The position numbers and the translations under genes are program-made. This document shows, in pieces, positions 42,510 to 51,982 of a stretch of DNA of 64,000 bases. How positions within the stretch are numbered: position 1 is the stretch's first letter; each line of letters begins with the position of its first letter. The notes under the pieces were generated by a model that ran no database searches, was not told the origin of the DNA, and worked only from the letters and a program-made list of their open reading frames with translations. This DNA is from JAFNGF01 sp964567045 (GTDB taxonomy: Bacteria; Planctomycetota; Phycisphaerae; Sedimentisphaerales; Anaerobacaceae). The stretch spans positions 1 to 64,000 of the forward strand of contig CAZMLE010000014.1 in the NCBI GenBank assembly GCA_964567045.1. Reading direction: 5' to 3'.

Positions 42510-43871
42510 ATGGCGCTGCCGGTGGTTGCTATAATTGGTCGGCCGAATGTCGGCAAAAGCAGTCTGCTTAATGCGCTGGCAGGGCAGATGATCAGCATTG
42601 TCGAGCCAACGCCAGGCGTAACCAGAGACCGCGTCAGCACCTTCATCGGAAGGAACGATCGATACTTCGAGCTTGTCGATACCGGCGGATACGGCATCGT
42701 GGACAAAGACCAGCTCAGCGAGCATATCCGGCAGCAAATCCTGCGGGCGATTGAATCGGCGAACCTCGCGATATTTATGGTCGATATCCGCGAAGGGCTG
42801 GTGCCGCTGGATAAGGAAACAGCGCAGCTTCTGCACAAACACGGCCTTGATGTTATCGGCGTCGCGAATAAAGCCGATACCGCCGCGATGTTTCCAGCGG
42901 CGGCGGAATTCTCCGAGCTTGGCTTCGGCGAATTTCTTTGCATATCGGCGAAAAACAACCTCAATAAAAATGTCCTGCTGGATAAAATCTTTGAGAAGCT
43001 TGCGGCTTTGGCGTCCGCCGGTGCTGCCCCGCCGCAGCCCGTGATGAAGATTGCGATAGTCGGCAAGCGAAACACCGGCAAAAGCACATTTTTGAATGCT
43101 ATCGTAGGCTCGGAAAGGGTCATCGTCAGCGAAATACCGGGCACCACCAGAGACGCCATAGATGTGCAATTTGAAAAAGACGGCAAAACCTTCACCGTTA
43201 TTGATACGCCAGGCATCAGAAAAAAAAGCAAGCTCGCCGACAGCATCGAGTTTTATAGTTACGTCCGTGCAACTCGCGCTATCTGCCGGGCCGATGTCGT
43301 ACTTTTGTTGATAGATGCCACTGAGCCGGTCTCGCAGGTTGACAAAAAATTGGGCAGCTTTATTGCACAGGAGTACAGAAGCTGTATCATTGTTGTCAAC
43401 AAATGGGACCTGGCTAAGGGTTCCGCCGTTACGGGCGATTATGATGGCTATTTGACCAAGAGTCTTCCGGGTTTGAGCTTTGCTCCGATAGCGTTTACTA
43501 CAGCGACCGAGGCAAAGAATGTGCAGTCGGTTTTAGACCTGGCAACCGAAATTTTTAAGCAGGCGACGACCCGGATACCGACGGCCAAACTGAATCAAGC
43601 GTTTGAAGTGATAAAGGCTGAGCGGGCCAGCAAGCGTGGGACCGGCTGGGCAAAGATTTACTATGCCACGCAGATCACGACCAATCCGGTTACGATAGTT
43701 ATGTTTGTAAATAATCCTGAGCTATTTGACGATAAATTCCGCCGATTCATTGTAGGCCGATTGCGTGACGTTCTGCCGATTCAAGAAGTGCCAATAAGAC
43801 TGCTGGCCCGCCAACGCACGAGGGACGAGGGACGAGCGACGAAAGACGAGCGACGAGGGACGAGGATATGA
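42510..43871 (+). CDS. der: Ribosome biogenesis GTPase Der (EngA)
   Basis: 453 residues with two GTPase domains. The first P-loop is GRPNVGKSS (10-18), the second GKRNTGKST (185-193), and the NKxD motifs are NKAD and NKWD; a C-terminal KH-like domain follows. Der is needed for 50S subunit assembly. The last ~18 residues (from RTRDEGR on) are encoded by a heptamer repeat array and are not part of the conserved fold. The stop overlaps the CstA start by four bases. Confidence 0.96.
   Translation: MALPVVAIIGRPNVGKSSLLNALAGQMISIVEPTPGVTRDRVSTFIGRNDRYFELVDTGGYGIVDKDQLSEHIRQQILRAIESANLAIFMVDIREGLVPLDKETAQLLHKHGLDVIGVANKADTAAMFPAAAEFSELGFGEFLCISAKNNLNKNVLLDKIFEKLAALASAGAAPPQPVMKIAIVGKRNTGKSTFLNAIVGSERVIVSEIPGTTRDAIDVQFEKDGKTFTVIDTPGIRKKSKLADSIEFYSYVRATRAICRADVVLLLIDATEPVSQVDKKLGSFIAQEYRSCIIVVNKWDLAKGSAVTGDYDGYLTKSLPGLSFAPIAFTTATEAKNVQSVLDLATEIFKQATTRIPTAKLNQAFEVIKAERASKRGTGWAKIYYATQITTNPVTIVMFVNNPELFDDKFRRFIVGRLRDVLPIQEVPIRLLARQRTRDEGRATKDERRGTRI
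43818..43865. repeat. Heptamer tandem repeat (ACGAGGG-like) x7 at the 3' end of der
   Basis: Seven units: ACGAGGG, ACGAGGG, ACGAGCG, ACGAAAG, ACGAGCG, ACGAGGG and partial ACGAGG. They encode an Arg/Asp/Glu-rich tail and run up to the CstA start codon. Confidence 0.9.
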
Positions 43872-45556
43872 TTTGTCTGGTTGTGGTGACATCCATAGTG
43901 ATATTCGCTGCGGCTTATCTGGTCTATGGGCGGTTCATAGCCCGACAGGTCGGTTTAGATGACAGCCGCACAACACCTGCCCACCAGCTTAAAGATGGGA
44001 CTGATTTTGTCCCTGCTGGAGCGTCACTACTGCTTGGGCAGCATTTTTCAGCCATCGCGGCAGCCGGACCAATCGTCGGGCCTATCCTTGCCGGCATCTG
44101 GTTTGGCTGGTTGCCGGCGGCACTGTGGATTATCCTCGGTGCGATCTTCATCGGCGGCGTTCACGATATGCTCACTCTGATTGCATCGCTCAGACACAAA
44201 GCAGCCTCAATTGGCGAAATTGCCAAACAGTATATTCCAGCGGGGATGCACATTTTTTTTCTTATCTTTATCTGGCTGGCCCTATTGTATGTGATTATCG
44301 CTTTCACTGATATTACCGCTCAAACCTTCCGAACTGTCTCACAGGGTACAGCATTTGGGCCGGCAGTCGCGGCATCCTCGGTACTGTATCTGGCCTTGGC
44401 GGTGGTTATGGGCGTGCTTCTACACCGGTTCAAACTCAATCTTTGGCTGTTGACAGTCATCTTCCTTCCGCTGGTTCTGTTGGCGGTGTGGGTTGGCCCG
44501 CGCCTGCCGGGGCCAATCCTTGCTCTTTTTGCAGATGTATCCGCCAAACAATGGGGCGTTTTTTTGCTTGTGTATTGTTTTGTGGCATCCGTTATTCCGG
44601 TCTGGTTGCTATTGCAGCCGCGGGGTTATCTGGGAGGCTGGTTACTCTATTTGACTATCATCGTTGGTCTGACAGGGTCTTTGTTCGGCGGCTTCAAAAT
44701 CCAGTATCCTGCATTGAACATATCGGGGCTGCACAGTCTAACCGGCGGCAAACTACTTTTTCCTTTCCTTTTCATAACCGTTGCATGTGGCGCCTGCTCT
44801 GGATTTCACGCTATCGTTTCTTCCGGCACAACCTCCAGGCAACTGAATAAAGAGTCCGACGCCCGTGTTATTGGCTATGGAGCCATGCTGCTGGAAGGGT
44901 TGGTTGCGATTCTGGCGCTGGCCACAGTTATGATGGTTGCGCCCGGCTCCGACCAGCTCAAAGCAGACCCCAATCTGATTTACGCCCACGGGCTGGCCAG
45001 GTATTTGGGCTTGCTGGGAATAGGCTTCAACGTAGCTTTTCCCTTTGCGCTGCTGGCCTTTTCCACATTTGTCTACGATACGCTCGATGTCTCCACGCGC
45101 CTTGCCCGCTATATCTTGCAGGAAATAATCGGCTGGCGAGGTCTGTTCGGTGGGTATTTGGCAGCGTTGGTGAGCCTGGCTGCCCCGCTGGTTTTTCTTC
45201 TGCTAACAAAAGAAAAAGCCTATCTGGTCGCCTGGCCAATCTTTGGCACCAGCAACCAGATGCTCGCCAGCCTGACATTACTTGTTATATCTATCTGGCT
45301 TGTACGGTCCGGCAGAAGCGCTGTTTACACTATCTTGCCGATGATATTTATGCTGGTGACAACCGTAACGGCGCTGGTTCTTCAGATCAGGCCTTTTGCC
45401 CTGTCATTTGCGGATATTCTCGCGGGTAAAGCCGTTGAACCGGAAGTTATAATCTCTGGGATTTGTGGCGTTATTCTGCTGATACTGGGTGGCTTATCAG
45501 TGCTTATCGGAGCAATAACCCTGCTGGCAAAGCCGGGCAAAAGTACCCCGCAATAA
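43868..45556 (+). CDS. cstA: Carbon starvation protein CstA family transporter
   Basis: 562 residues with some 15 membrane helices. FVPAGASLLLGQHFSAIAAAG and GVHDMLTLIASLRHKAASIGE are the conserved CstA N-terminal motifs, and GTSNQMLASLTL is kept near the C-terminus. Family members import peptides or pyruvate under starvation. The start overlaps the der stop (ATGA). The last codons (CCG CAA TAA) lie within a palindromic element, so the C-terminus ends inside a repeat. Confidence 0.93.
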   Translation: MICLVVVTSIVIFAAAYLVYGRFIARQVGLDDSRTTPAHQLKDGTDFVPAGASLLLGQHFSAIAAAGPIVGPILAGIWFGWLPAALWIILGAIFIGGVHDMLTLIASLRHKAASIGEIAKQYIPAGMHIFFLIFIWLALLYVIIAFTDITAQTFRTVSQGTAFGPAVAASSVLYLALAVVMGVLLHRFKLNLWLLTVIFLPLVLLAVWVGPRLPGPILALFADVSAKQWGVFLLVYCFVASVIPVWLLLQPRGYLGGWLLYLTIIVGLTGSLFGGFKIQYPALNISGLHSLTGGKLLFPFLFITVACGACSGFHAIVSSGTTSRQLNKESDARVIGYGAMLLEGLVAILALATVMMVAPGSDQLKADPNLIYAHGLARYLGLLGIGFNVAFPFALLAFSTFVYDTLDVSTRLARYILQEIIGWRGLFGGYLAALVSLAAPLVFLLLTKEKAYLVAWPIFGTSNQMLASLTLLVISIWLVRSGRSAVYTILPMIFMLVTTVTALVLQIRPFALSFADILAGKAVEPEVIISGICGVILLILGGLSVLIGAITLLAKPGKSTPQ

Positions 45557-45589
45557 ACCCGTCCTGAGCCCGGTCGAAGGATTGCGGGG
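45546..45589. repeat. Palindromic element CCCCGCAAT..ATTGCGGGG (copy G1) with element B3 nested inside
   Basis: CCCCGCAAT (45546-45554) and ATTGCGGGG (45581-45589) are perfect arms. Between them lies the CCCGTCCTGAGCCCGGTCGA-AGG element (45558-45580). The uninterrupted form of the outer palindrome occurs at 52914-52933. It may serve as the terminator of cstA. Confidence 0.75.
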
Positions 45590-45593
45590 CTAA

Positions 45594-45619
45594 ACCTGTC
45601 TCGATCCCGGTCGAGAGAT
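45594..45619. repeat. Palindromic element of the CTGTC..GTCGAGAG type (copy B4)
   Basis: ACCTGTCTCGATCCCGGTCG plus AGAGAT has CTCGATCCCGGTCGAG as its core and resembles the B family. It lies between cstA and the convergent ybbR-like gene. Confidence 0.5.
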
Positions 45620-45628
45620 GCTTTGGCT

Positions 45629-46654
45629 TTATGGAGGCTCGGCAGAAATAGGGGTAAGCTTGAAGGTGACCTGAGCCGGCGGCTGCGGCGGTACGATCTC
45701 GCCGCTCTGAACAAAACGCCAGGGTAGGTTATAAACAACATCCCTTTTTTGCTCGCCCTGGACTTGTGCGTCACTGTCCAGGATGTGCAAGGTCATCTGG
45801 AATGGCTGCTGCTCATAAGCCTGTTTGGCCTCACGGGTAGCCCGGATGGTGAAAGAGCGTAATACCTCAGACAGGTTTCTCACCTCAACCTGAAATTTGC
45901 CCTGGACGTTAAGAGTAAGTTCGATTCCGAGCCTGGCGCCGCCTATAGTTTGTTCGCTTAATACATCTTCGGCGGCGGGCATGGTAACTTTGACCTTTGT
46001 AGATACGTCTCTCTGTTGGCCTCCAGGCAGCTCGACGTATGGCACTTTTGGGATAGCAGAAGCCCTTGCACGCTCAATTTCGCTGGATGTCAACCGAACT
46101 TTTGCTATGGGTGTCTGGTCCTCCGGCACAAAAGCCTTCACCTCTGCCGGGTCAATGCTTGCCTCTTGTCGTAGAAGTCCGTTTTCGTCGAAGCATCGAA
46201 CAGTCAGCAACTTTTGGGCCAGTTGATGGATACTAACAGTCAGGCTCGGCGGTTCGGCGGCCTCGACTGTGACGCCGAGGTCTTTTATCTGCTTGTTCTG
46301 TTTCAACAGATTCAGCACGTCCAAACGATGCTCGCCCGGCTTAGTCATACCTTGGCCTTCGGGGTCCACAAAGAATTCGCCCTCGAGTTCACCTTTGTTT
46401 CGCATTTGCTCAACCTCGGCGATTTTGGATGCCGGGCCCCTAAGTTCAACATTGTACACCGCAGCAGATGAAGTCGGTGATCCGTGCTCGTCTTTGAAGG
46501 TTGCCAGAAGAGTCGGGTTGATGGACCCGGCTATCCTTATAGTAACGGTGGGAATGGAGAATTCTCTCTCCTGGGCCAAATCCGCCCAGACCCAAATTAA
46601 AGCCGTCAAGAATATGACAATTGCGATTTTGCCAAGTTTGATCTTTTTTGCCAC
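45629..46654 (-). CDS. YbbR/CdaR-like protein
   Basis: 341 residues. One membrane helix near the N-terminus (KIAIVIFLTALIWVWADLA) anchors a string of YbbR-type beta domains. YbbR proteins partner the membrane diadenylate cyclase CdaA and tune its activity. It starts directly after the cdaA-like gene, so the pair forms the usual cdaA-cdaR unit. The sequence is divergent, so domain count is uncertain. Confidence 0.8.
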   Translation of the reverse strand: MAKKIKLGKIAIVIFLTALIWVWADLAQEREFSIPTVTIRIAGSINPTLLATFKDEHGSPTSSAAVYNVELRGPASKIAEVEQMRNKGELEGEFFVDPEGQGMTKPGEHRLDVLNLLKQNKQIKDLGVTVEAAEPPSLTVSIHQLAQKLLTVRCFDENGLLRQEASIDPAEVKAFVPEDQTPIAKVRLTSSEIERARASAIPKVPYVELPGGQQRDVSTKVKVTMPAAEDVLSEQTIGGARLGIELTLNVQGKFQVEVRNLSEVLRSFTIRATREAKQAYEQQPFQMTLHILDSDAQVQGEQKRDVVYNLPWRFVQSGEIVPPQPPAQVTFKLTPISAEPP

Positions 46655-47545
46655 TTAACGCTTCCAGAGCCTGCCGATCCACCCAAGGCGGACTGCGAAA
46701 GCAGGCATACCAGCTTCAGTCATCGTACCGGATAAATGCGATCTGAGCTGAGACTCCGTTACGTTTCGTATCAACTTCCCACCATGGGCAATGGAGATGG
46801 CGCCGCTTTCCTCGCTTACCACCAAACAGGTGGCGTCTGACCCTGCCGATATGCCCACAGCGGCCCGATGGCGGGAGCCCAGCTCGGCGCCGTTTCCGCT
46901 GCCCGAGGTTGCTGCACGCCTCTTATCTTTGACCGTGCCCGCCTCGGCTAAAGGAAGCTGCACCCTGGCGGCAACTACTCGGTCGTCTCGAATTACAACC
47001 GCCATATCGTGAAGGCTGGTGCCAGGGTGAAAAATAGTCTTGAGCAGTTCCGCGGTGACCTTGGCATCGACTTGGACGCCCGTCTCAATGAATTCACCTA
47101 ACGCCACCCGTCTTTCGATAACCATAATCGCCCCGGTGCGGGCAGCGGAAAGCTCGGCTGCGGCGGTGATTATCTCCTCGACAGTTTTGGATAGTGGGTG
47201 CGACGAGCCGGTCCACAGGCGGGGCTGACCAATTCGCATAAGAACTCTGCGAATCTCCGGCTGAAAGGCGGCAACCGCAATGATCAAAACGGCAACCAAA
47301 AACCCCTTATAAAGATACCGAAGCCGGACAAAATCGAGCTGCTGAACTACTAAGTTTAAGACCAGCACGCCCGCAACCAGGATGAATAAGACCCCGCGAA
47401 ACAGTCTTTCTCCGCGAGTGCCCTCCAGAAAATCCACTACCCAGTAAACTACCAGACCGATGAGGGCCAGCTCAATGCCGACAACCCACCAATCATATTT
47501 TGCTACCCGGCTGAAGTAATCTTTGAAGAAAATGAGTGTTTCCAT
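46655..47545 (-). CDS. cdaA: Diadenylate cyclase CdaA-like (c-di-AMP synthase)
   Basis: About 296 residues from ATG 47545 (a TTG lies six codons earlier). Three membrane helices occupy the first ~100 residues, followed by the DAC domain. The RHR motif is intact (RHRAA, 225-229), while the DGA motif reads LHDMAVV (Asp180-Met-Ala). An insert of about 10 residues (KDKRRAATSGSG) precedes the RHR motif. CdaA makes c-di-AMP from two ATP. The Gly to Met change in DGA is unusual and could affect catalysis. Confidence 0.88.
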   Translation of the reverse strand: METLIFFKDYFSRVAKYDWWVVGIELALIGLVVYWVVDFLEGTRGERLFRGVLFILVAGVLVLNLVVQQLDFVRLRYLYKGFLVAVLIIAVAAFQPEIRRVLMRIGQPRLWTGSSHPLSKTVEEIITAAAELSAARTGAIMVIERRVALGEFIETGVQVDAKVTAELLKTIFHPGTSLHDMAVVIRDDRVVAARVQLPLAEAGTVKDKRRAATSGSGNGAELGSRHRAAVGISAGSDATCLVVSEESGAISIAHGGKLIRNVTESQLRSHLSGTMTEAGMPAFAVRLGWIGRLWKR

Positions 47546-47651
47546 AGCAAAATCAAAAATCAAAGGTTAAAATGCAAAATTGAAGAAGTCATCCCCATTT
47601 ATCGGGATTCAACTATTTTGATTTTTGCATTTTGATTTTTACATTTCCCGA

Positions 47652-47927
47652 TCAGGGTATTCTCATGTCGGTGAGCTTGCTGGGCCTGTCAAGGAGCAAG
47701 GTTCTGTCTATGTCCGTTATCATCTCCTGCTGATTGATGCGGAGAACACGCTCGTGTCTTCTACGCCCTTCCGCGGTGGTTTCGCCCGGCTGGTCGCAGC
47801 AGCGGCAGCCATCAAGCAGAAGAATCAGACCACAAAGAATAACGGTGAAAGTAAAAAGGCACAAGGCAATCCGCCTCTGGCGGATTACTGTTAGTTTCTC
47901 GCTTCTAAGTTTCTCTATGTTCTTCAT
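47652..47927 (-). CDS. Hypothetical single-pass membrane protein
   Basis: About 91 residues from ATG 47927, which has GGAAAG a few bases upstream. One helix (ALCLFTFTVILCGLILLLDGC) is followed by a short cysteine-containing stretch and a polar C-terminus. A frame open further upstream (to 48002) would add 25 residues. I recognise no family. It is upstream of the cdaA-like gene on the same strand but separated by an AT-rich TTTTGAT repeat. Confidence 0.5.
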   Translation of the reverse strand: MKNIEKLRSEKLTVIRQRRIALCLFTFTVILCGLILLLDGCRCCDQPGETTAEGRRRHERVLRINQQEMITDIDRTLLLDRPSKLTDMRIP

Positions 47928-48023
47928 CGCAGCTTTCCTTTTATCCTTCTGGAATAACTTAATTATAGCAGTCGTCATTCCACCTGTCAATGCGAAAAGC
48001 ACTTTGCCGGATCAGTTGATTAG

Positions 48024-48052
48024 TTGACTCAGTTTGGCCAATCCATTAAACT
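48024..48052 (+). promoter_or_regulatory. Possible promoter of purF
   Basis: TTGACT (48024-48029), 17-base spacer and TAAACT (48047-48052), about 40 bases before the purF start. Confidence 0.4.
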
Positions 48053-48093
48053 ACGTTTGGTAGACTTTTAACCAGAGGTATATGAGGTATATA

Positions 48094-49518
48094 ATGAAAG
48101 AAAACTGCGGTTTGTTCGGCATTTTCGGCGACCCCGAAGCCGTCCAGAAGACCTATTTCGGTTTGCACAGCCTTCAGCATCGCGGCCAGGAGTCGGCAGG
48201 AATCGCCTCCAGCGACGGACAGATTCTGCAGTGCTACAAAGGTATGGGAACGGTCAGACGGGTTTTCCGCAGCGGTTCAGGCATCCTGGAAAAATTGTCT
48301 AACTCGATAGCGATCGGCCACGTCCGCTATTCAACAACAGGTGGTACCAAATCTGCCAATAGTCAGCCGCTTCTGGCTGAGTACTCCCGCGGGCAGGTGG
48401 CCGTTGCCCATAACGGAAATCTTACAAACGCAGCGCTGGTACGCGACGAGTATGAGGCGTACGGTAGCATCTTCAAATCTACCAGCGATACCGAAATAAT
48501 CATTCATCTGCTGGCCAAGCCCACACATGTTCGCAAGCCCGACCCGCTGGCTCACGTCTTGAACCATCTGCAGGGGGCATATTGTCTATTATTCCTGTTT
48601 GCCGACCGCATTGAGGCGGGGCGAGACCCTTACGGCATTCGGCCTTTGGCTATTGGGCAGACCGAGAAAGGCAACTATGTGGTGGCAAGCGAGAGCTGCG
48701 CATTTGACGCAATAGGAGCAAGGTTCGTCCGTGAGGTCGAGCCGGGCGAAATCGTTACCCTGGACAAAACTGGGCTTTCCAGCAGATTCTTCGTCCAGCC
48801 CGGCACAGTTACTCCCGCCCACTGCATCTTTGAGCACGTCTATTTTGCCAAGCAGAACAGCACTATCTTTGGCGAAAATGTGCACGAGTTCAGAAAGAAA
48901 CTCGGTAGACGATTGGCGATAGAGCATCCGGCGGACGCAGACGTAGTAATTCCCGTGCCAGACTCGGGCACATCGGCGGCGATAGGATACGCCGAGCAAA
49001 GTAAAATACCCTTCGATATGGGAATAGTCCGCAGCCACTATATCGGCAGGACATTTATCTCGCCGGACCAGAAACTGAGAGAGCTGGAGGTCAACCTCAA
49101 GCTGCAGGTAGTTAACGAGGCTGTCGGCGGCAAGCGTGTCGTGGTCGTGGACGATTCAATCGTGCGCGGTACAACCACAAGGGGTAAAATCAGAGCGCTG
49201 CGCCTGGCCGGTGCAAAAGAAATCCATATGCGCGTCAGTTGTCCGCCAATTCGGTTTCCGTGCTACTACGGAGTGGATTTTCCCACCAAAGAAGAGCTGC
49301 TGGCGAACAACCGCACTTTGCCGCAGATCAAAGAGTTTCTTGAGGTGGATAGCATCGGCTATATGCCACTGGAAGGACTGCTTGGCTGTGCGATTTTGCC
49401 GGCGGACCACTACTGCACCGCCTGCTGGACCGGTCGATACAGAATACCCGTAGATACGGCAGGCAGAAAATTCGCCTTGGAACGCTACCCAATGCGCACG
49501 TTTGACGAATCGGAGTAA
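48094..49518 (+). CDS. purF: Amidophosphoribosyltransferase
   Basis: About 474 residues. CGLFGIFG begins the N-terminal glutaminase domain with the nucleophilic cysteine (residue 5 from this start), followed by SLQHRGQESAGIA; VVVVDDSIVRGTT is the PRPP-binding loop. The enzyme makes 5-phosphoribosylamine from PRPP and glutamine, the first committed purine step. ATG 48094 is chosen since GAGG lies six bases upstream; ATG 48082 would add four residues. The residues before the cysteine are probably cleaved as a propeptide. Confidence 0.95.
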   Translation: MKENCGLFGIFGDPEAVQKTYFGLHSLQHRGQESAGIASSDGQILQCYKGMGTVRRVFRSGSGILEKLSNSIAIGHVRYSTTGGTKSANSQPLLAEYSRGQVAVAHNGNLTNAALVRDEYEAYGSIFKSTSDTEIIIHLLAKPTHVRKPDPLAHVLNHLQGAYCLLFLFADRIEAGRDPYGIRPLAIGQTEKGNYVVASESCAFDAIGARFVREVEPGEIVTLDKTGLSSRFFVQPGTVTPAHCIFEHVYFAKQNSTIFGENVHEFRKKLGRRLAIEHPADADVVIPVPDSGTSAAIGYAEQSKIPFDMGIVRSHYIGRTFISPDQKLRELEVNLKLQVVNEAVGGKRVVVVDDSIVRGTTTRGKIRALRLAGAKEIHMRVSCPPIRFPCYYGVDFPTKEELLANNRTLPQIKEFLEVDSIGYMPLEGLLGCAILPADHYCTACWTGRYRIPVDTAGRKFALERYPMRTFDESE

Positions 49519-49535
49519 AGGATCGAGGAACACTG

Positions 49536-50603
49536 ATGGCTGACTACATAACCTATGAAAAGTCCGGTGTGAGTATCGATGCCGGCGACAAAAGTGCGGA
49601 GCAGATCTACTCGCATCTAGCCAGCACTTTTGGGCCGAGAGTTATTGAATTGCCGGGCGGCTTTGCCGGCCTATTTCGGCTCGACTACGATGAGAAGCTC
49701 TTTAAGAAGAACTATAAGAACCCCGTCCTCGTGGCCTGCACCGATGGCGTGGGCAGCAAGGTTCAACTGGCCGCCAAGATAAGAAAGTACGACACTGTGG
49801 GCATCGATTTGGTGGCAATGAACGTCAACGACATGCTGGTGGTCGGCGCTGAGCCATTATTCTTCCTGGACTATCTGGCAGTGCACAAGCTGGAGCCGGA
49901 CGTGATAGTTCAGATGGTAAAAGGCGTTGCGGCCGGCTGCCGAATTGCCGGCTGTGCATTGATCGGCGGAGAAACTGCTGAAATGCCCGATATCTACAAG
50001 AAGGGCGATTTCGATATGGCGGGCTTTGCCGTGGGGGTCGCCGAGCGCAGAAGAATCATCACGGGAGCAAACGTAAAAGCCGGTGACATCATTCTGGGCC
50101 TGGCCTCCACCGGGCTGCACTCCAACGGCTATGCACTGGCTCGCAATATCTGCTTCAAACGCCTGGGCCTGAAAATGACCGATGTGCTGGATGAGCTCGA
50201 CGGCGAGGTGCTTGGCGATGTGCTGCTGGAGCCGACGCGAATATATGCTCGGTCGATAGTCAAGCTGCTGGCCCAGTACAAGGTCAAAAAAGTGGTACGC
50301 GGCATGGCGCATATTACGGGCGGCGGACTGGTGGGCAATATCGCGAGGGTACTTCCCAACAACTGTGACGCGGCAATCAAAAAGTTCAGTTGGCCGGTGC
50401 ACAAAATATTCACGTTCCTGCAAGATAAGGGCCCTGTCGAAGAAGCGGAGATGTTGAGAGTCTTTAATATGGGCATCGGCTTTGTGCTCATCGTAGCCGA
50501 GGACTTCGCCGATTCGATAACAAAAAAACTGGCAAGGCTTGGCGAAAAGGTTTACAGGATAGGCAGGATCACCACCGGCACCGGCAAAGTAATTCTCAAA
50601 TGA
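49536..50603 (+). CDS. purM: Phosphoribosylformylglycinamidine cyclo-ligase
   Basis: 355 residues. Markers of PurM are VACTDGVGSK, LVAMNVNDM, GGETAEMP and AHITGGGLVGNIARV. It closes the imidazole ring of aminoimidazole ribotide using ATP. It lies 17 bases after purF on the same strand, and purD follows farther downstream. The normal length and motif set leave little doubt. Confidence 0.95.
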   Translation: MADYITYEKSGVSIDAGDKSAEQIYSHLASTFGPRVIELPGGFAGLFRLDYDEKLFKKNYKNPVLVACTDGVGSKVQLAAKIRKYDTVGIDLVAMNVNDMLVVGAEPLFFLDYLAVHKLEPDVIVQMVKGVAAGCRIAGCALIGGETAEMPDIYKKGDFDMAGFAVGVAERRRIITGANVKAGDIILGLASTGLHSNGYALARNICFKRLGLKMTDVLDELDGEVLGDVLLEPTRIYARSIVKLLAQYKVKKVVRGMAHITGGGLVGNIARVLPNNCDAAIKKFSWPVHKIFTFLQDKGPVEEAEMLRVFNMGIGFVLIVAEDFADSITKKLARLGEKVYRIGRITTGTGKVILK

Positions 50604-50607
50604 TTCA

Positions 50608-51654
50608 TTGTTCGTGACCAGTAAGCTAAAAATCGCAAACCACGATACCAGGACGCGCCTGCGTAGATTCATCCTGGCAGCGATAATCTACGGCAGTTTC
50701 GCCATATATCTTTACAGCCCATATTTGGAAAACTTCCGCCTGCTGCAGTACCTTCTGGTCGTGAACGTCTGTTTGGCTTCTTTGGGTTGTTTCGTCGTGA
50801 GTCGCAGGTGGGTTAGCTCATTTGCCGGCTCTTTTTTCGCAGGAGCAATTTACGGCTTCGGACCGTTCGTCCTGGGTCTGGCTAAATTCCACCCGACAGC
50901 CGGTTTTTTGGCTGCAACTGTCCCGTGGTTTTTTTGTCCGGCAACATTTCTCGGCCAGAATCGCTGGCGATGGGCCGCTTTGCCGCTTTCAGCCTTGCCA
51001 TTTTTGGCCGTCCTGCTCTTCTTTAGGGTATCGGCCGACTATCGCCTATTTGCAGTCCCAATCCAAGCCAGGCTGCGATTAGCCGATTTACTGGGTCTTT
51101 TTGCTCCACTGGTTGCGGCCAATCGCAACTTGGCGCCTTTGGGCTTTTATCATGTCCCGATGGGTACACTATTGATGGGGTTTGCTATGCTGATCGCCGC
51201 CCGGCGGATCGGCATAATAACTATTCTCTGCCTTGGCACGGTGCTGGCTTTTGGCAGCTCTTTTTTCTGTGTCAGCCCGATATTGTGGCTTAGTATTCCT
51301 GCCGTGTGCTGCTCGGTTTTGGTCGGCGTGGGTGTGCAGGGACTTGCCTCTGCCGGCTTTGCCGACAGAAAATGGGTCCTAACAGTGGCTGTAATTATGG
51401 CGGCGCTTGCCGTCACAGCCTTGCTTCTGGCGACAAAATACTTTCAGATATTCTTGGGTCTGGGAGCAAAGTACGCAAGACTCTTTACCGAAACGGGCAG
51501 GATGTACATACTGGGTGCAATTGCGGCAGGCATAATATTCTTTATTATTCGCGCAAAGCTGCGTGCCACTGCCCTGCGACAAATTGTTCTTTGTTCAGCC
51601 ATAGCAGTAGATATATTTTTTAGCGCAAGATTCATCGTCGATAAGGTTCTCTGA
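50608..51654 (+). CDS. Multi-pass membrane protein of unknown function
   Basis: 348 residues with about nine hydrophobic helices and a basic N-terminus. No signature motif is recognised; the GPFVLG and FLAATVPWFF segments are merely hydrophobic. Internal GTG 50614 is an alternative start to 50608. It follows purM by four bases and may be co-transcribed with the purine genes. A glycosyltransferase- or permease-like role cannot be excluded. Confidence 0.65.
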   Translation: MFVTSKLKIANHDTRTRLRRFILAAIIYGSFAIYLYSPYLENFRLLQYLLVVNVCLASLGCFVVSRRWVSSFAGSFFAGAIYGFGPFVLGLAKFHPTAGFLAATVPWFFCPATFLGQNRWRWAALPLSALPFLAVLLFFRVSADYRLFAVPIQARLRLADLLGLFAPLVAANRNLAPLGFYHVPMGTLLMGFAMLIAARRIGIITILCLGTVLAFGSSFFCVSPILWLSIPAVCCSVLVGVGVQGLASAGFADRKWVLTVAVIMAALAVTALLLATKYFQIFLGLGAKYARLFTETGRMYILGAIAAGIIFFIIRAKLRATALRQIVLCSAIAVDIFFSARFIVDKVL

Positions 51655-51673
51655 ATCAAGCGTCGCGCGTCCA

Positions 51674-51961
51674 TCACGCATTGAAGGTTTCTCGCTCGAT
51701 TTGGCCGAGGTAGAATCGCCCATCGTTGCGCATGAATTTGATGATGGCGTCGAGCTGCTGGTTTATAAACGTGGCATCGTTTGAAACTATCGCCAGGGCA
51801 ATGACATCGCTGGTCTTATTATCCTGGTGATCAACTTCTGCGATGGAGATATTAAACCTGCTTTTGAGCCTGCCCAATAGGCCCTTGACGATACTGCGTT
51901 TTTCTTTCAGGGAGTTTATTCCCTGCATACATATATGAGCTGTCATCACGCCGACAATCAT
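51674..51961 (-). CDS. DUF503 family protein (YlxP-like)
   Basis: 95 residues, the standard size. MIVGVMTAHICMQGINSLKEK and RLKSRFNISIAEVDHQD are the family pattern; YlxP-like proteins are often encoded beside ribosome-binding factor genes. Here the gene is alone, 21 bases downstream of the TIM-barrel isomerase gene. Role is unknown. Confidence 0.85.
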   Translation of the reverse strand: MIVGVMTAHICMQGINSLKEKRSIVKGLLGRLKSRFNISIAEVDHQDNKTSDVIALAIVSNDATFINQQLDAIIKFMRNDGRFYLGQIERETFNA

Positions 51962-51982
51962 ATACCTGTTCCTCGATGCTCG

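Noticed and set aside
49857..50672. Long minus-strand frame opposite purM
   Set aside because: It is antisense to a strongly conserved gene, has no motifs and is explained by codon bias.
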